Shown one piece after another: positions 6,369 to 13,702 of a stretch of DNA of 15,262 bases. The position numbers and the translations under genes were made by a program. The notes beneath the pieces are model-generated. The model was given only the letters and a program-made list of their open reading frames with translations, made no database searches and was not told the origin of the DNA. Every line of letters begins with the position of its first letter. Position 1 is the stretch's first letter. The stretch lies in NCBI GenBank assembly GCA_964473355.1, contig CAYYOS010000054.1:1-15262 (forward strand), read 5' to 3'. The stretch is from CAYYOS01 sp964473355. Lineage in GTDB: Bacteria > Pseudomonadota > Gammaproteobacteria > Burkholderiales > REEB80.

Positions 6369-7829
6369 TCAGGACGAACAGCTAACTTGAATAGGCGCAA
6401 CGCCTTCGGGGGGTAGTGCCGCATAGCGCGACATGCCGGCTTGCTCGATAAAAGGCGTTTTTAGCACGCCTAGTAGGGTATCAATTTCGGAAAAATCCCC
6501 GGTCTTCGCTTTTTCAATAGCGATCTGTGCCAAATAATTGCGCAGGATATAGCATGGGTTCACGGCATCCATGGCCATTTTCCTTTGCGTATCAGGTAGG
6601 TTTTCCTGCGACAAGCGGGCGCGATACACGAGGGCCCACTGATCGAAGGCGGCGCGATCGATAAACATATCTCGCAAGGGCGAAACCTGTTGCGTAACCG
6701 CAAAATTACCCAGCGCTCGAAAAAATTGCGTGTAGTCTACGTGGCTGGCATGCAGGATATCCAACAGCCCGGTAATTAGCGGCACGACATCGGCGCTGGA
6801 ATTACGCAGCCCCAGTTTTTGGGACATCAGTTCAATGTAATGGGTGACAAATGCGGATTGGTAAACGCTAATCGCATCGGTCGCCTGCTCCATCGTCATC
6901 AATGGCGTCAGCGCTTGAGCTAAGCCCCGTATATTCCATCCTCCCACGTCCGGCTGTTGATCGAAGGCGTAGCGGCCGCTGTGATCGGAGTGGTTGCAGA
7001 TAAAGCCGTGGTCGTAACTTTCCATAAACCCATACGGGCCGTAGTCCAGGGTCAGCCCTAAAATCGACATATTGTCGGTGTTCATAACGCCGTGGGCAAA
7101 ACCTACCGCTTGCCACTTTGCGATGAGTCGGGCGGTCCGTAAGGTTACCTCACGAAGCAGGCGTGGGTATTTGTCCGTTTGATCTTGCCACTCCGGAAAA
7201 TGTTTGGCGATGACATAGTCGGCTAGCGTTTTTAATTGCGCCTGCTGGCCGCGGTAAAAAAATACTTCAAAAGAGCCAAAACGCACATGCGACGGGCTCA
7301 TTCTCAGTAACATAGCAGCCGTTTCGATTTCTTCTCGATAGACTTCCATATCGCTGCCGATAATGCATAGGGCGCGCGTGGTGGGAATACCGAGGCCATG
7401 CATCGCCTCTGAGCATAAATATTCACGGATGGTTGAACGCAGCACCGCGCGCCCATCACCATCGCGAGAATACGGCGTCAACCCACTACCTTTGAGCTGT
7501 AAATCCCAGCTTTCGCCCGCTGCATTGCGCACTTCGCCCAGCAAAATAGCGCGGCCATCGCCAAGCTGCGGGACGAAATGACCAAATTGATGCCCGGCGT
7601 AAAGCATGGCCACGGGGTCCGCCCCGGGTGGCACGCTGGCTCCGCTAAAGTATTGTAGGAATTCAGCCGCCGTGGCGACGGCAGGGTCAAGATCAACTAA
7701 GCTTGCGGCATCCGCATTGAAGGCTACCAAATAAGGTGCCGGGATGGCGGTGGGTAGCACGCGGCTATAAAAAGCTTCTGGCAGACGGGCATAGCTATTT
7801 ACAAAACTAAGGGTATCGAGAGTTGGCAT
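6369..7829 (-). CDS. selO: SelO protein adenylyltransferase (pseudokinase-fold AMPylase)
   Basis: SelO transfers AMP from ATP to Ser, Thr or Tyr side chains of target proteins and is linked to redox-stress responses. The 486-residue protein has the full family pattern: YAGHQFGHFVPQLGDGR, LKGSGLTPYSRDGDGRA, STIREYLCSEAMH, GFAHGVMNTDNMSILG and DYGPYGF. Counting from the ATG at 7829, K113, E136, R176, R183, D252, N253 and D262 fall at the positions reported for Pseudomonas syringae SelO, which argues strongly for this start. A TTG nine codons upstream (7856) would add residues without an obvious ribosome site. The C-terminus is VSCSS; the cysteine sits where eukaryotic SelO has selenocysteine and is the usual bacterial form. 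No damage is visible. Confidence 0.95.
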   Translation of the reverse strand: MPTLDTLSFVNSYARLPEAFYSRVLPTAIPAPYLVAFNADAASLVDLDPAVATAAEFLQYFSGASVPPGADPVAMLYAGHQFGHFVPQLGDGRAILLGEVRNAAGESWDLQLKGSGLTPYSRDGDGRAVLRSTIREYLCSEAMHGLGIPTTRALCIIGSDMEVYREEIETAAMLLRMSPSHVRFGSFEVFFYRGQQAQLKTLADYVIAKHFPEWQDQTDKYPRLLREVTLRTARLIAKWQAVGFAHGVMNTDNMSILGLTLDYGPYGFMESYDHGFICNHSDHSGRYAFDQQPDVGGWNIRGLAQALTPLMTMEQATDAISVYQSAFVTHYIELMSQKLGLRNSSADVVPLITGLLDILHASHVDYTQFFRALGNFAVTQQVSPLRDMFIDRAAFDQWALVYRARLSQENLPDTQRKMAMDAVNPCYILRNYLAQIAIEKAKTGDFSEIDTLLGVLKTPFIEQAGMSRYAALPPEGVAPIQVSCSS

Positions 7830-7887
7830 ATTTTTAGCTGAGAATATAGGGAGCAATTAGAGTATAAACAGGCGCAGGTATCAGACG

Positions 7888-7918
7888 TTGAAATTTGTTG
7901 CCGCGCCTAGGATAAAAT
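7888..7918 (+). promoter_or_regulatory. Possible sigma-70 promoter for the 7947 gene
   Basis: TTGAAA (7888-7893) is followed either by GATAAA after 17 bases or by TAAAAT (7913-7918) after 19 bases. It sits in the divergent gap between selO and the membrane-protein gene, 28 bases or so ahead of the latter. Spacing or hexamer match is imperfect in both readings, so this is tentative. Confidence 0.35.
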
Positions 7919-7946
7919 ACGCCATTGAGCTTACGTGGGACTATGC

Positions 7947-8423
7947 ATGTCGCTACAAACTTGGGAATTAATGAGTTACGTCGTCACTGTTATTGGCCTA
8001 CCTCTGGCCATTGCCGTATTTTTTTTCGAGCAGCGTAAGGAGCGCGAAAACGAGGAGGAAGAAGTGTATCAGCTATTGTCGGATAATTATCAAGACTTTT
8101 TAAAAGTCGCCCTGGATAACCCCGATCTTCGCTTATTTTCTGCCGACGAAACACACCCGATTAACGAAGAACAGAAAGAGCGGCAATTTATTATTTTTGT
8201 GATGCTGGTATCCATATTTGAGCGAGCGTATCTATTACTTCACGAAGATGTTATGTCACCAAAACAAACCCGGCGCTGGAATTCCTGGGATGACTATATG
8301 CAGGAATGGTGTCGGCGGCCGGATTTCCGCTCCGCCTTGCCTAAACTCCTGCACGGTGAAGACCCTAATTTTGTGCAATATTTGCAGCAGCTCGCAGCCG
8401 TAGCGAAAGAAAACGCGCATTAA
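7947..8423 (+). CDS. Membrane-anchored protein of unknown function
   Basis: I recognise this only as a conserved hypothetical type. The 158-residue protein has one N-terminal membrane segment (about residues 8-26, YVVTVIGLPLAIAVFFF). A highly charged stretch, EQRKERENEEEE, and a cytosolic domain of about 120 residues follow. A second moderately hydrophobic stretch, FIIFVMLVSIFERAYLLL (about 79-96), may be a buried helix. The C-terminal part is tryptophan- and arginine-rich (RRWNSWDDYMQEWCRRPDF), which looks like a conserved core. I chose the ATG at 7947 rather than the in-frame GTG at 7935 because TGGGA lies at a suitable distance and the protein then opens directly before the membrane helix. 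It precedes the AAA+ gene by 88 bases on the same strand; whether it belongs to that cluster is unclear. Confidence 0.8.
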   Translation: MSLQTWELMSYVVTVIGLPLAIAVFFFEQRKERENEEEEVYQLLSDNYQDFLKVALDNPDLRLFSADETHPINEEQKERQFIIFVMLVSIFERAYLLLHEDVMSPKQTRRWNSWDDYMQEWCRRPDFRSALPKLLHGEDPNFVQYLQQLAAVAKENAH

Positions 8424-8473
8424 GTAGCCATCTCCCGTGATTACCATATTCTCGGAATTCCTCCAGGGCTTAT

Positions 8474-8482
8474 TGCTATAAT
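8474..8482 (+). promoter_or_regulatory. Extended -10 promoter of the AAA+ gene
   Basis: TGCTATAAT is a perfect TATAAT hexamer (8477-8482) preceded by the extended -10 TGn motif. No good -35 hexamer lies 16-18 bases upstream, which extended -10 promoters do not require. Transcription would start near 8489, about 23 bases before the ATG, with GGAG (8503-8506) as the ribosome site. This suggests that the AAA-GNAT-VWA-DsrS genes form their own transcription unit. Confidence 0.55.
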
Positions 8483-8511
8483 TGCCAATTACTAAATAAG
8501 TTGGAGTTACC

Positions 8512-9558
8512 ATGCGCCCCGCACAGTTGTTGGCCGTTCTTGATCGCGAATTTTTAAGTGCCCGAGAGGGGCATCATACGCCGGTGATGTTGTGGGGTGC
8601 GCCGGGTGTAGGAAAATCTCAAATGATCGCGGAGATCGCAAGACGCCATGATGCGCCGATGATCGATATTCGTCTCTCGCAAATGGAGCCGTCCGATTTA
8701 CGCGGTATTCCATTCCGAATTGAAAATCGCGTGGAATGGGCAGTGCCCTCAATGTTGCCTGATCCGAGACGTCACGGTCCTAACGGGATTTTGTTTATGG
8801 ACGAGATCACGTCTGCCCCACCCAGCGTTTCCGCGGCCGCATATCAATTAATACTGGATCGACGCCTAGGCGAATACCAAGTTCCTCCAGGCTGGGCGAT
8901 TTTCGCCGCAGGAAATCGCCAAGGAGATCGCGGCGTGACCTATACCATGCCGGCACCCCTAGCAAATCGCTTTTCCCATTTTGAGGTGGAAACACATCTT
9001 GATGACTGGGTAGCCTGGGCTTACTCCCATGCGATGGATGAACGACTGATTGCTTTTTTGCGGTTTCGTCCGGAACTGCTGTTTGATTTTAATGCCGCTC
9101 AAAATCCCGTTGCGTTTCCTAGTCCACGCTCTTGGGAATTCGCCCATCGGGCTTTGCAAAAATTCGATGCTAATTCCGATTTATTGTTGCCGGCGTTGCA
9201 AGCCTGTGTAGGCGCCGCCGCGGGACTAGAATTAAATGCCTTTATAGAAAATCTGGACCGCATGCCGGACTTAGATGCCATTTTGGATGGGGAATTGGTT
9301 ACCGTACCCAGTGAAGTAGACTTGCAATACGCGGTAGCGTGTGCCCTGGTGGCGCGGGCCGTGCGTATAAAAAGTAATGCTGATGCACGAAAAATTCACG
9401 GCCACATTTTAGATTACGCGGCGCGTTTTCCATTGCGAGAAATGGGGATTATGTTGGTGTCGGACATGCACCGCGCAATCGGCCAGAACCTCTTCGCGGT
9501 GCCGCAATTTTCCGTATGGGCCAATGCGGTGGCTGATTTAATGGTGTACGAGCGCTAG
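8512..9558 (+). CDS. MoxR-like AAA+ ATPase
   Basis: This is probably the ATP-driven remodelling partner of the VWA protein encoded two genes downstream. The 348-residue protein has Walker A GAPGVGKS (29-36), Walker B ILFMDE (93-98), a sensor-1 asparagine in AAGNRQ (N135) and an arginine-finger-like PLANRF (R153). It also has the motif QMEPSDLRGIP (57-67), seen in MoxR-type ATPases that pair with VWA proteins. The C-terminal half (about 190-348) is helical and less conserved, with FPSPRSWEFA as a recognisable lid-region landmark. Proteins of this kind, like RavA with ViaA, use ATP hydrolysis to mature or remodel a partner complex. The target here is unknown. The ATG at 8512 follows GGAG by five bases. 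The GNAT gene begins 14 bases after its stop. Confidence 0.9.
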   Translation: MRPAQLLAVLDREFLSAREGHHTPVMLWGAPGVGKSQMIAEIARRHDAPMIDIRLSQMEPSDLRGIPFRIENRVEWAVPSMLPDPRRHGPNGILFMDEITSAPPSVSAAAYQLILDRRLGEYQVPPGWAIFAAGNRQGDRGVTYTMPAPLANRFSHFEVETHLDDWVAWAYSHAMDERLIAFLRFRPELLFDFNAAQNPVAFPSPRSWEFAHRALQKFDANSDLLLPALQACVGAAAGLELNAFIENLDRMPDLDAILDGELVTVPSEVDLQYAVACALVARAVRIKSNADARKIHGHILDYAARFPLREMGIMLVSDMHRAIGQNLFAVPQFSVWANAVADLMVYER

Positions 9559-9572
9559 GCAACAGGTGATGC

Positions 9573-10043
9573 GTGCAGATTAGCTACTTGGTTGATCACC
9601 CAGAATTCGTCACCACACTAGCGTCGTGGATATTCGAGCATTGGCGGCCCGTCCTCGCGCAAGAAACACTTGAATCCCGTATTGCCAAGTTCAGGACCCA
9701 TTTAAATCGGGATGCCCTTCCTATTGCATGGGTCGCACACTCGCAATCACAGATATTTGGCACCGCTGCGCTTCGCGTGCACGACCTTCCCGACCGGGAG
9801 GATCTTACACCTTGGCTCGGGGGGATGTATGTCGCCTCCCCGTTTCGCCGTCGCGGAATTGGGGCTGCGCTTTGTGAGGCGGTGGAACAGAAGGCCAGAA
9901 CGTTGCTTGAGACGCAGACGCTTTACTTGTTCACGCTTGACAAACAAACGTGGTACAAAGACCGGGGCTGGAGTATGCATGAGCCCTGTTCTTGGTTCGG
10001 CCGTGCGGGCGACATCATGATTAAGGAGCTTCATGTTGCTTAA
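9573..10043 (+). CDS. GNAT-family N-acetyltransferase
   Basis: The protein is expected to transfer an acetyl group from acetyl-CoA to an amine; the substrate is unknown. The 156-residue protein has the GNAT core: WVAHSQSQIFGTAALRV (strands 2-3), WLGGMYVASPFRRRGIGAAL with the acetyl-CoA pyrophosphate loop RRRGIG at 92-97, and the later LYLFTLDKQTWYKDRGW, a typical motif B with tyrosine before the final strands. The start is a GTG at 9573: an in-frame TGA lies two codons upstream, and AGGTGA (9564-9569) is correctly placed as ribosome site. The nearby ATG at 9569 is in a different frame. It sits between the AAA+ and VWA genes, 14 bases after the first and 33 before the second, so it is probably co-transcribed with both. 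Confidence 0.87.
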   Translation: MQISYLVDHPEFVTTLASWIFEHWRPVLAQETLESRIAKFRTHLNRDALPIAWVAHSQSQIFGTAALRVHDLPDREDLTPWLGGMYVASPFRRRGIGAALCEAVEQKARTLLETQTLYLFTLDKQTWYKDRGWSMHEPCSWFGRAGDIMIKELHVA

Positions 10044-10076
10044 CGCCGCCATCAACACTGATAGCACTAATAGTCA

Positions 10077-11300
10077 ATGAGCCGCCAGAATATAGAAACC
10101 AAACTCGCCGCCGCCCGCACGCGGCTAATTTTAGACAAACCTTTTTTGGGTGCGCTGGCCCTGCGCCTGCCGATGATCGCCGCTCAACCCGAGTGGTGCC
10201 GTACCACCGCCACCGACGCCCGCGGCTTTTATTACAATCCCGCTTATATCGACAGTTTAAGCATAGAGCAAACCCAGTTTGTATTAGCGCATGAAGCACT
10301 GCATTGTGCACTGCAGCATTTTAATCGGCGCCAACATCGGGTTAAGTTTCGTTGGGATATCGCTTGTGATCATGCCATCAATCCTTTGCTGGTTAGCGAT
10401 GGTTTAACCCCTCCCCCTGGCGCCTTGGTGCTGGATAGTTTCGCGGGTATGACGGCGGAAGAAATTTATCCCTGTATCGAAGAGAACAGCAACGAAGAAA
10501 CCTTGGATAAACATATTTATGATGGCGCCGAAAATAAAGGAGAAGGCCAGCAGAGCGGCACAGAAAAGGATGCGGATAAAAAGCCACCTCAAGCTTCCCC
10601 TCAAATAGATACCATGCCGCCTCTAGAACAAACCGGTGCCGCACAACCTCAGCCACTCACCGCTCAGGAAATGGAAACCTTGTCCCGTCAATGGCAGCAG
10701 CGTTTAGCCGGTGCCGCCCAGCAAGCCCAACAGGCGGGCAAGCTAAAAGGTATGCTAGCGCGCATGATGGGCGAGCTACTGCAGCCCAAACTTTCCTGGC
10801 GTACGCTGCTTGCGCGCTACCTCACGCAATTCGCGCGCGACGATTACAGTTATATGCGCCCCTCGCGCCGCGACGGTGAAGTAATTTTACCGTCTTTACG
10901 TAGCGCGCAAGTTGACGTCGTTATCGCATTGGACACCAGCGGTTCCATAGGCCGTGCGGAATTAGATGAGTTCATTTCGGAAGTTAATACCCTTAAAGGC
11001 CAAGTGCGCGCCCGGGTTACATTGCACGCTTGCGATAGTGCGCTTGCCGCGACCGGGCCGTGGGTGTTTGAACCCTGGGAAGATTTTAGCTTGCCGCAAA
11101 AATCACTTTCCGGCGGTGGCGGGACCGATTTTCGTCCGATATTTTCTTGGGTAGACCAAGCGGGCGTGCGGCCGGACCTACTGATCTACTTTAGCGACGC
11201 CGAAGGTCAATTTCCAGAGCACGAACCGCATTATCCCGTGTTCTGGCTAATTAAAGGTTCGCTGCCTGTGCCATGGGGCCAGCGAATTCAATTAAATTAA
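10077..11300 (+). CDS. DUF2201-type protein: HExxH metallopeptidase-like domain plus VWA domain
   Basis: The 407-residue protein has two parts. The N-terminal domain (about 1-130) carries HEALH at 72-76, a zinc-metallopeptidase-like motif, followed by FRWDIACDHAINPLL, typical of this family. A low-complexity Glu/Gln/Lys/Pro linker spans about 135-200. The C-terminal VWA-like domain (about 278-407) has a complete MIDAS set: DTSGS (286-290), T350 in GGGGTDF and D374 in YFSDAEG. Thus metal binding is possible at both ends of the protein. Proteolysis is not demonstrated for the family as far as I know. With the MoxR-like ATPase it forms an AAA/VWA pair analogous to RavA-ViaA. The start ATG at 10077 has only a weak ribosome site, so some coupling to the upstream gene is possible. 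Confidence 0.88.
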   Translation: MSRQNIETKLAAARTRLILDKPFLGALALRLPMIAAQPEWCRTTATDARGFYYNPAYIDSLSIEQTQFVLAHEALHCALQHFNRRQHRVKFRWDIACDHAINPLLVSDGLTPPPGALVLDSFAGMTAEEIYPCIEENSNEETLDKHIYDGAENKGEGQQSGTEKDADKKPPQASPQIDTMPPLEQTGAAQPQPLTAQEMETLSRQWQQRLAGAAQQAQQAGKLKGMLARMMGELLQPKLSWRTLLARYLTQFARDDYSYMRPSRRDGEVILPSLRSAQVDVVIALDTSGSIGRAELDEFISEVNTLKGQVRARVTLHACDSALAATGPWVFEPWEDFSLPQKSLSGGGGTDFRPIFSWVDQAGVRPDLLIYFSDAEGQFPEHEPHYPVFWLIKGSLPVPWGQRIQLN

Positions 11301-11302
11301 CA

Positions 11303-11319
11303 ATTTCTTTTAAAGAAAT
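11303..11319. repeat. AT-rich palindrome between the VWA and DsrS-like genes
   Basis: The perfect 8-base arms ATTTCTTT and AAAGAAAT surround a single central T. The palindrome occupies almost the whole 25-base gap, starting two bases after the VWA stop. The right arm overlaps the purine-rich stretch (AAAGAA) that would serve as ribosome site for the next gene. It might tune translation of that gene, or it may be a chance AT-rich palindrome. Confidence 0.4.
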
Positions 11320-11325
11320 GAACAG

Positions 11326-12486
11326 ATGCTAGAGCTTGCTCCGGAGGACGCCCTGCGTCTGCATGTCATGCTGGCCGGAGAAATTGAAGCCATCCGTATA
11401 GACGAATCAAATATGACCGTTCTCGGCTTAACGCCGCGCGGCGAGGCAACGGTCCAGCTGCACCCTACTGGCCGCAATGCGCAGTACCTAATGCGAGTGC
11501 GGGAACTGTTGGCGGGTCACGCTCTGGGTTCGCCAGGCGGCTATCCGGTTTATTTAAACCGCTGGACGCGAATGGGCCAAGCCCGAGATAAAGGACTCGA
11601 CCGTTTACTTTTACTGGGCGAACCCGAGGCTGTCGTCTCGGTCGCGTATTCAAATGGGCTTACCAACGAGCTCGCACGGCGCGCCTGGTGGATAATGCCA
11701 ACGGCTGATAACGCCCGGCGCATGCTAGAGCGCCCTTGTGTGGTGGAAGGTGAAATGGGCAAAGTGCTGGCTGCTTATTTAATCGAACACCTACCTTTTG
11801 AAACCGACCCCCACACCATACTGGATACCGTACGCATCGTCTTGCAGCCTGGTCTTACCGATGCCGACACCCGTCAACGACTATGGAAACGGGCGCGCCA
11901 CGACAATGCGCATTACATTGGATTTTTGGAACGCATGCCGGATGCGTTGCCGATAGAGCAAGCCCCGCGTTCCGACTATGCGGCACTACAGCTGAAACTA
12001 GCGGCGTTAGTCATCGAAGAAAATATCTATGCCAAACAACTTTTGCGAATATTGTCCGGGCCAGGTCAGGCATTTTTAACAATCGCAGAAAAAGTGTTAC
12101 GAGCGCCGGCGAATAGCGATGTGGTGATGGCGTTATTGAATGCCGTCGCATCGTATTTTTCCATAGGTGTCCGACCAAATTGTGGCGACACAAACATCGA
12201 AGAAATACTGACTAAGGTAGACCTGTTTTGCGCTGATGACAGTCAGCATATGCTACAACGGTTGCTGCACGCAGCCCCGGAACATGCCGCGGAAACACGC
12301 GCTATGCTGGCGCTAGCCTGCATGAACGCAAAAGTGGCTATGCCCATTTTAGCCATCACCACTGCGGGCGGCACACTCCTGCGCCGAAAACTGGAGCCGA
12401 TCACCGAACCGATTTTAGAATTGTTTGCCGTCTTAAAAAGACATACCGTAACCGAAAACGCCAGCGTAAAGCCAAACGACCGTTAG
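11326..12486 (+). CDS. DsrS-like protein
   Basis: The 386-residue soluble protein has no signal peptide or membrane segment. I recognise the opening (EDALRLHVMLAGEIEAIRID, then MTVLGLTPRGEA) and the blocks LGSPGGYPVYLNRWTRMGQ, LLLLGEPEAVVSV, ELARRAWWIMP and LPFETDP as resembling proteins annotated as DsrS. DsrS is encoded at the end of the dsr operon of the sulfur oxidiser Allochromatium vinosum and also occurs in gammaproteobacteria without dsr genes. Its biochemical role is not settled; a post-transcriptional role has been suggested. No dsrAB or other sulfur genes are visible here, so a sulfur role cannot be inferred. The name comes from memory of the family. The second half is mainly helical. 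It starts 25 bases after the VWA stop, and its stop codon overlaps that of the convergent VOC gene. Confidence 0.62.
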   Translation: MLELAPEDALRLHVMLAGEIEAIRIDESNMTVLGLTPRGEATVQLHPTGRNAQYLMRVRELLAGHALGSPGGYPVYLNRWTRMGQARDKGLDRLLLLGEPEAVVSVAYSNGLTNELARRAWWIMPTADNARRMLERPCVVEGEMGKVLAAYLIEHLPFETDPHTILDTVRIVLQPGLTDADTRQRLWKRARHDNAHYIGFLERMPDALPIEQAPRSDYAALQLKLAALVIEENIYAKQLLRILSGPGQAFLTIAEKVLRAPANSDVVMALLNAVASYFSIGVRPNCGDTNIEEILTKVDLFCADDSQHMLQRLLHAAPEHAAETRAMLALACMNAKVAMPILAITTAGGTLLRRKLEPITEPILELFAVLKRHTVTENASVKPNDR

Positions 12487-12878
12487 GGCTTCTTTAGGTC
12501 TTCCCACAAACCGATGACGTTATTTTCTGTGTCGGTGACGTAAGCGTAGTAGCCCATGCCTTCAATCTCCATCTTAGGCATAATAACTTTACAGCCCGCT
12601 GCTTCCACTTTCTTCACGTACTCATCCACAGAGCTAACGTTAATCGCCACGACCGGGGCGCTGACAGCGGGAGAACGCTGCATCATACCGCCATTGATGG
12701 CACCGGGCTCGGTGGGCATAAATGTTTTCTCATCCACTGGCGTGGTTCGAATGCCAGTGTAGGTCACCCCACCGGGCATAGCGTAATCCTCAAGTTGCCA
12801 TCCAAAAAGCGACCCATAGAATTTTTTGGCACGCGCTAAATCGTCAACCGGTATTTCGAAATGTACGACTTTATCCAT
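12483..12878 (-). CDS. VOC (glyoxalase/bleomycin-resistance fold) family protein
   Basis: The 131-residue protein has the two beta-alpha-beta-beta-beta modules of the VOC superfamily. The first is VVHFEIPVDDLARAKKFYGSLFGW with metal-site candidate H6, followed by INGGMMQR. The second is APVVAINVSSVDEYVKKVEAAG, ending in YVTDTENNVIGLWE with candidate E126. Many members bind a divalent metal and act on small molecules, but sequence alone does not separate lyase, dioxygenase and binding proteins. I would not call this glyoxalase I. The ATG at 12878 has a strong AGGGGA site about seven bases upstream. Its stop shares bases with the DsrS-like stop on the other strand. The TetR gene lies upstream on the same strand across 128 bases without a visible terminator. 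Confidence 0.85.
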   Translation of the reverse strand: MDKVVHFEIPVDDLARAKKFYGSLFGWQLEDYAMPGGVTYTGIRTTPVDEKTFMPTEPGAINGGMMQRSPAVSAPVVAINVSSVDEYVKKVEAAGCKVIMPKMEIEGMGYYAYVTDTENNVIGLWEDLKKP

Positions 12879-13006
12879 ATTATTCCCCTAGTTTGTCGTG
12901 ATTAATCGGCTTCCATGTTGCTGGAAATCTAGCAATATTTTAGTTAGTTTACAGATATCTTGGGCGGCTATTTCTTACTAATCTTCCATGCTTCTTCACA
13001 AGGTTG

Positions 13007-13600
13007 TCATAATTGAGCATCAAGCGCCGACGCTGGGCCCAAGCCATTAGTTAGAAATTTATCGCAGGCATCACTAATTTCCTTCGCCGTGTGGGGAAAA
13101 TTGTGGTCTATCCACCAGGTGAGCAGGCCAAACAGCGTATTCGCCACGTACTGGACAATCATTTCGTCTGGGATTTCCTGCGCGAAGCTCGTCGCTCGCG
13201 CCTTTAGCCGATTCCTTGCTTCGATAATGACTAAGTTCCGCAGATGCGCAAAAACCGCCCCGCTGGAGGCCGACCCGGAGAAAGCATTTGCTAGCATTCT
13301 GTTTTCATACACATGATCGAATAGCGCGCTAGCTAAGCCGGCAAAGACGCTCCCTTTCCCAGCAACGGCGGCATTACAAAATAAGGGGCCGCCCTTATCC
13401 CGAAAGCCACTAAGAAGGAGATCTTCCTTATCGCGAAAATGCGCATAGAATGTGGAACGCGCGATTTCGGCACGGTCCAACACCTCCTGAACGGTGATGG
13501 CATCATAACCCCGTTCAATAGCCAAACTCACCAGCGCCTCGTGCAAGCGCTGCCGAGTAAGCTTTGTGCGACGGTCTTCTTTTGTGGGCTTTTTTTGCAT
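13007..13600 (-). CDS. TetR-family transcriptional regulator
   Basis: This is a dimeric DNA-binding repressor of the TetR type. From the ATG at 13600 it has 197 residues, the usual family size. The N-terminal helix-turn-helix is clear: TRQRLHEALVSLAIERGYDAITVQEVLDRAEIARSTFYAHFRDKEDLL (given here as a description of residues about 15-62). The C-terminal ligand domain is variable, as expected. The frame is open upstream to a TTG at 13675, but the extra 25 residues do not resemble a TetR N-terminus and would run through the intergenic control region, so the ATG is preferred despite a weak ribosome site. It is divergent from the membrane methyltransferase gene, with a palindromic operator between them, so it very likely represses that gene and perhaps itself. 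Confidence 0.9.
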   Translation of the reverse strand: MQKKPTKEDRRTKLTRQRLHEALVSLAIERGYDAITVQEVLDRAEIARSTFYAHFRDKEDLLLSGFRDKGGPLFCNAAVAGKGSVFAGLASALFDHVYENRMLANAFSGSASSGAVFAHLRNLVIIEARNRLKARATSFAQEIPDEMIVQYVANTLFGLLTWWIDHNFPHTAKEISDACDKFLTNGLGPASALDAQL

Positions 13601-13654
13601 AAAACAACTTGGGTAAGTTTGTTCGTTATCAAACAATTTGCCACGGGTTGTCTG

Positions 13655-13683
13655 TTGACGTGTTTTAAGCAGCAACTCATATT
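13655..13683 (+). promoter_or_regulatory. Promoter of the membrane methyltransferase gene
   Basis: TTGACG (13655-13660) is separated by exactly 17 bases from CATATT (13678-13683), a 4/6 match to the -10 consensus. Transcription would begin near 13690, inside the palindromic operator, so repressor binding would block initiation. The distance to the ATG at 13713 leaves a short leader that contains GGAG (13703-13706). Confidence 0.5.
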
Positions 13684-13702
13684 ATCGAACATTTGTTCGA
13701 TA
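13683..13702. promoter_or_regulatory. Palindromic operator, probably for the adjacent TetR regulator
   Basis: The perfect 9-base arms TATCGAACA and TGTTCGATA flank a 2-base centre. The size and symmetry fit TetR-family operators. It lies between the divergent tetR and methyltransferase genes, covers the predicted transcription start of the latter and ends directly before its GGAG ribosome site. A half-site sharing TTTGTTCG recurs at 13618-13625, 18 bases before the tetR start codon, and might be a weaker autoregulatory contact. Confidence 0.75.

Noticed and set aside
9569..9571. ATG as start of the GNAT gene
   Set aside because: It is in a different frame; the GTG at 9573 is the first usable start after an in-frame TGA.
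12910..12934. Competing short hairpins (TTCCA/TGGAA and TTGCT/AGCAA)
   Set aside because: Stems are only five bases and no T-run follows on either strand, so they are likely chance.
13601..13675. TetR start at the upstream TTG
   Set aside because: The extra 25 residues do not resemble a TetR N-terminus and would translate the control region.
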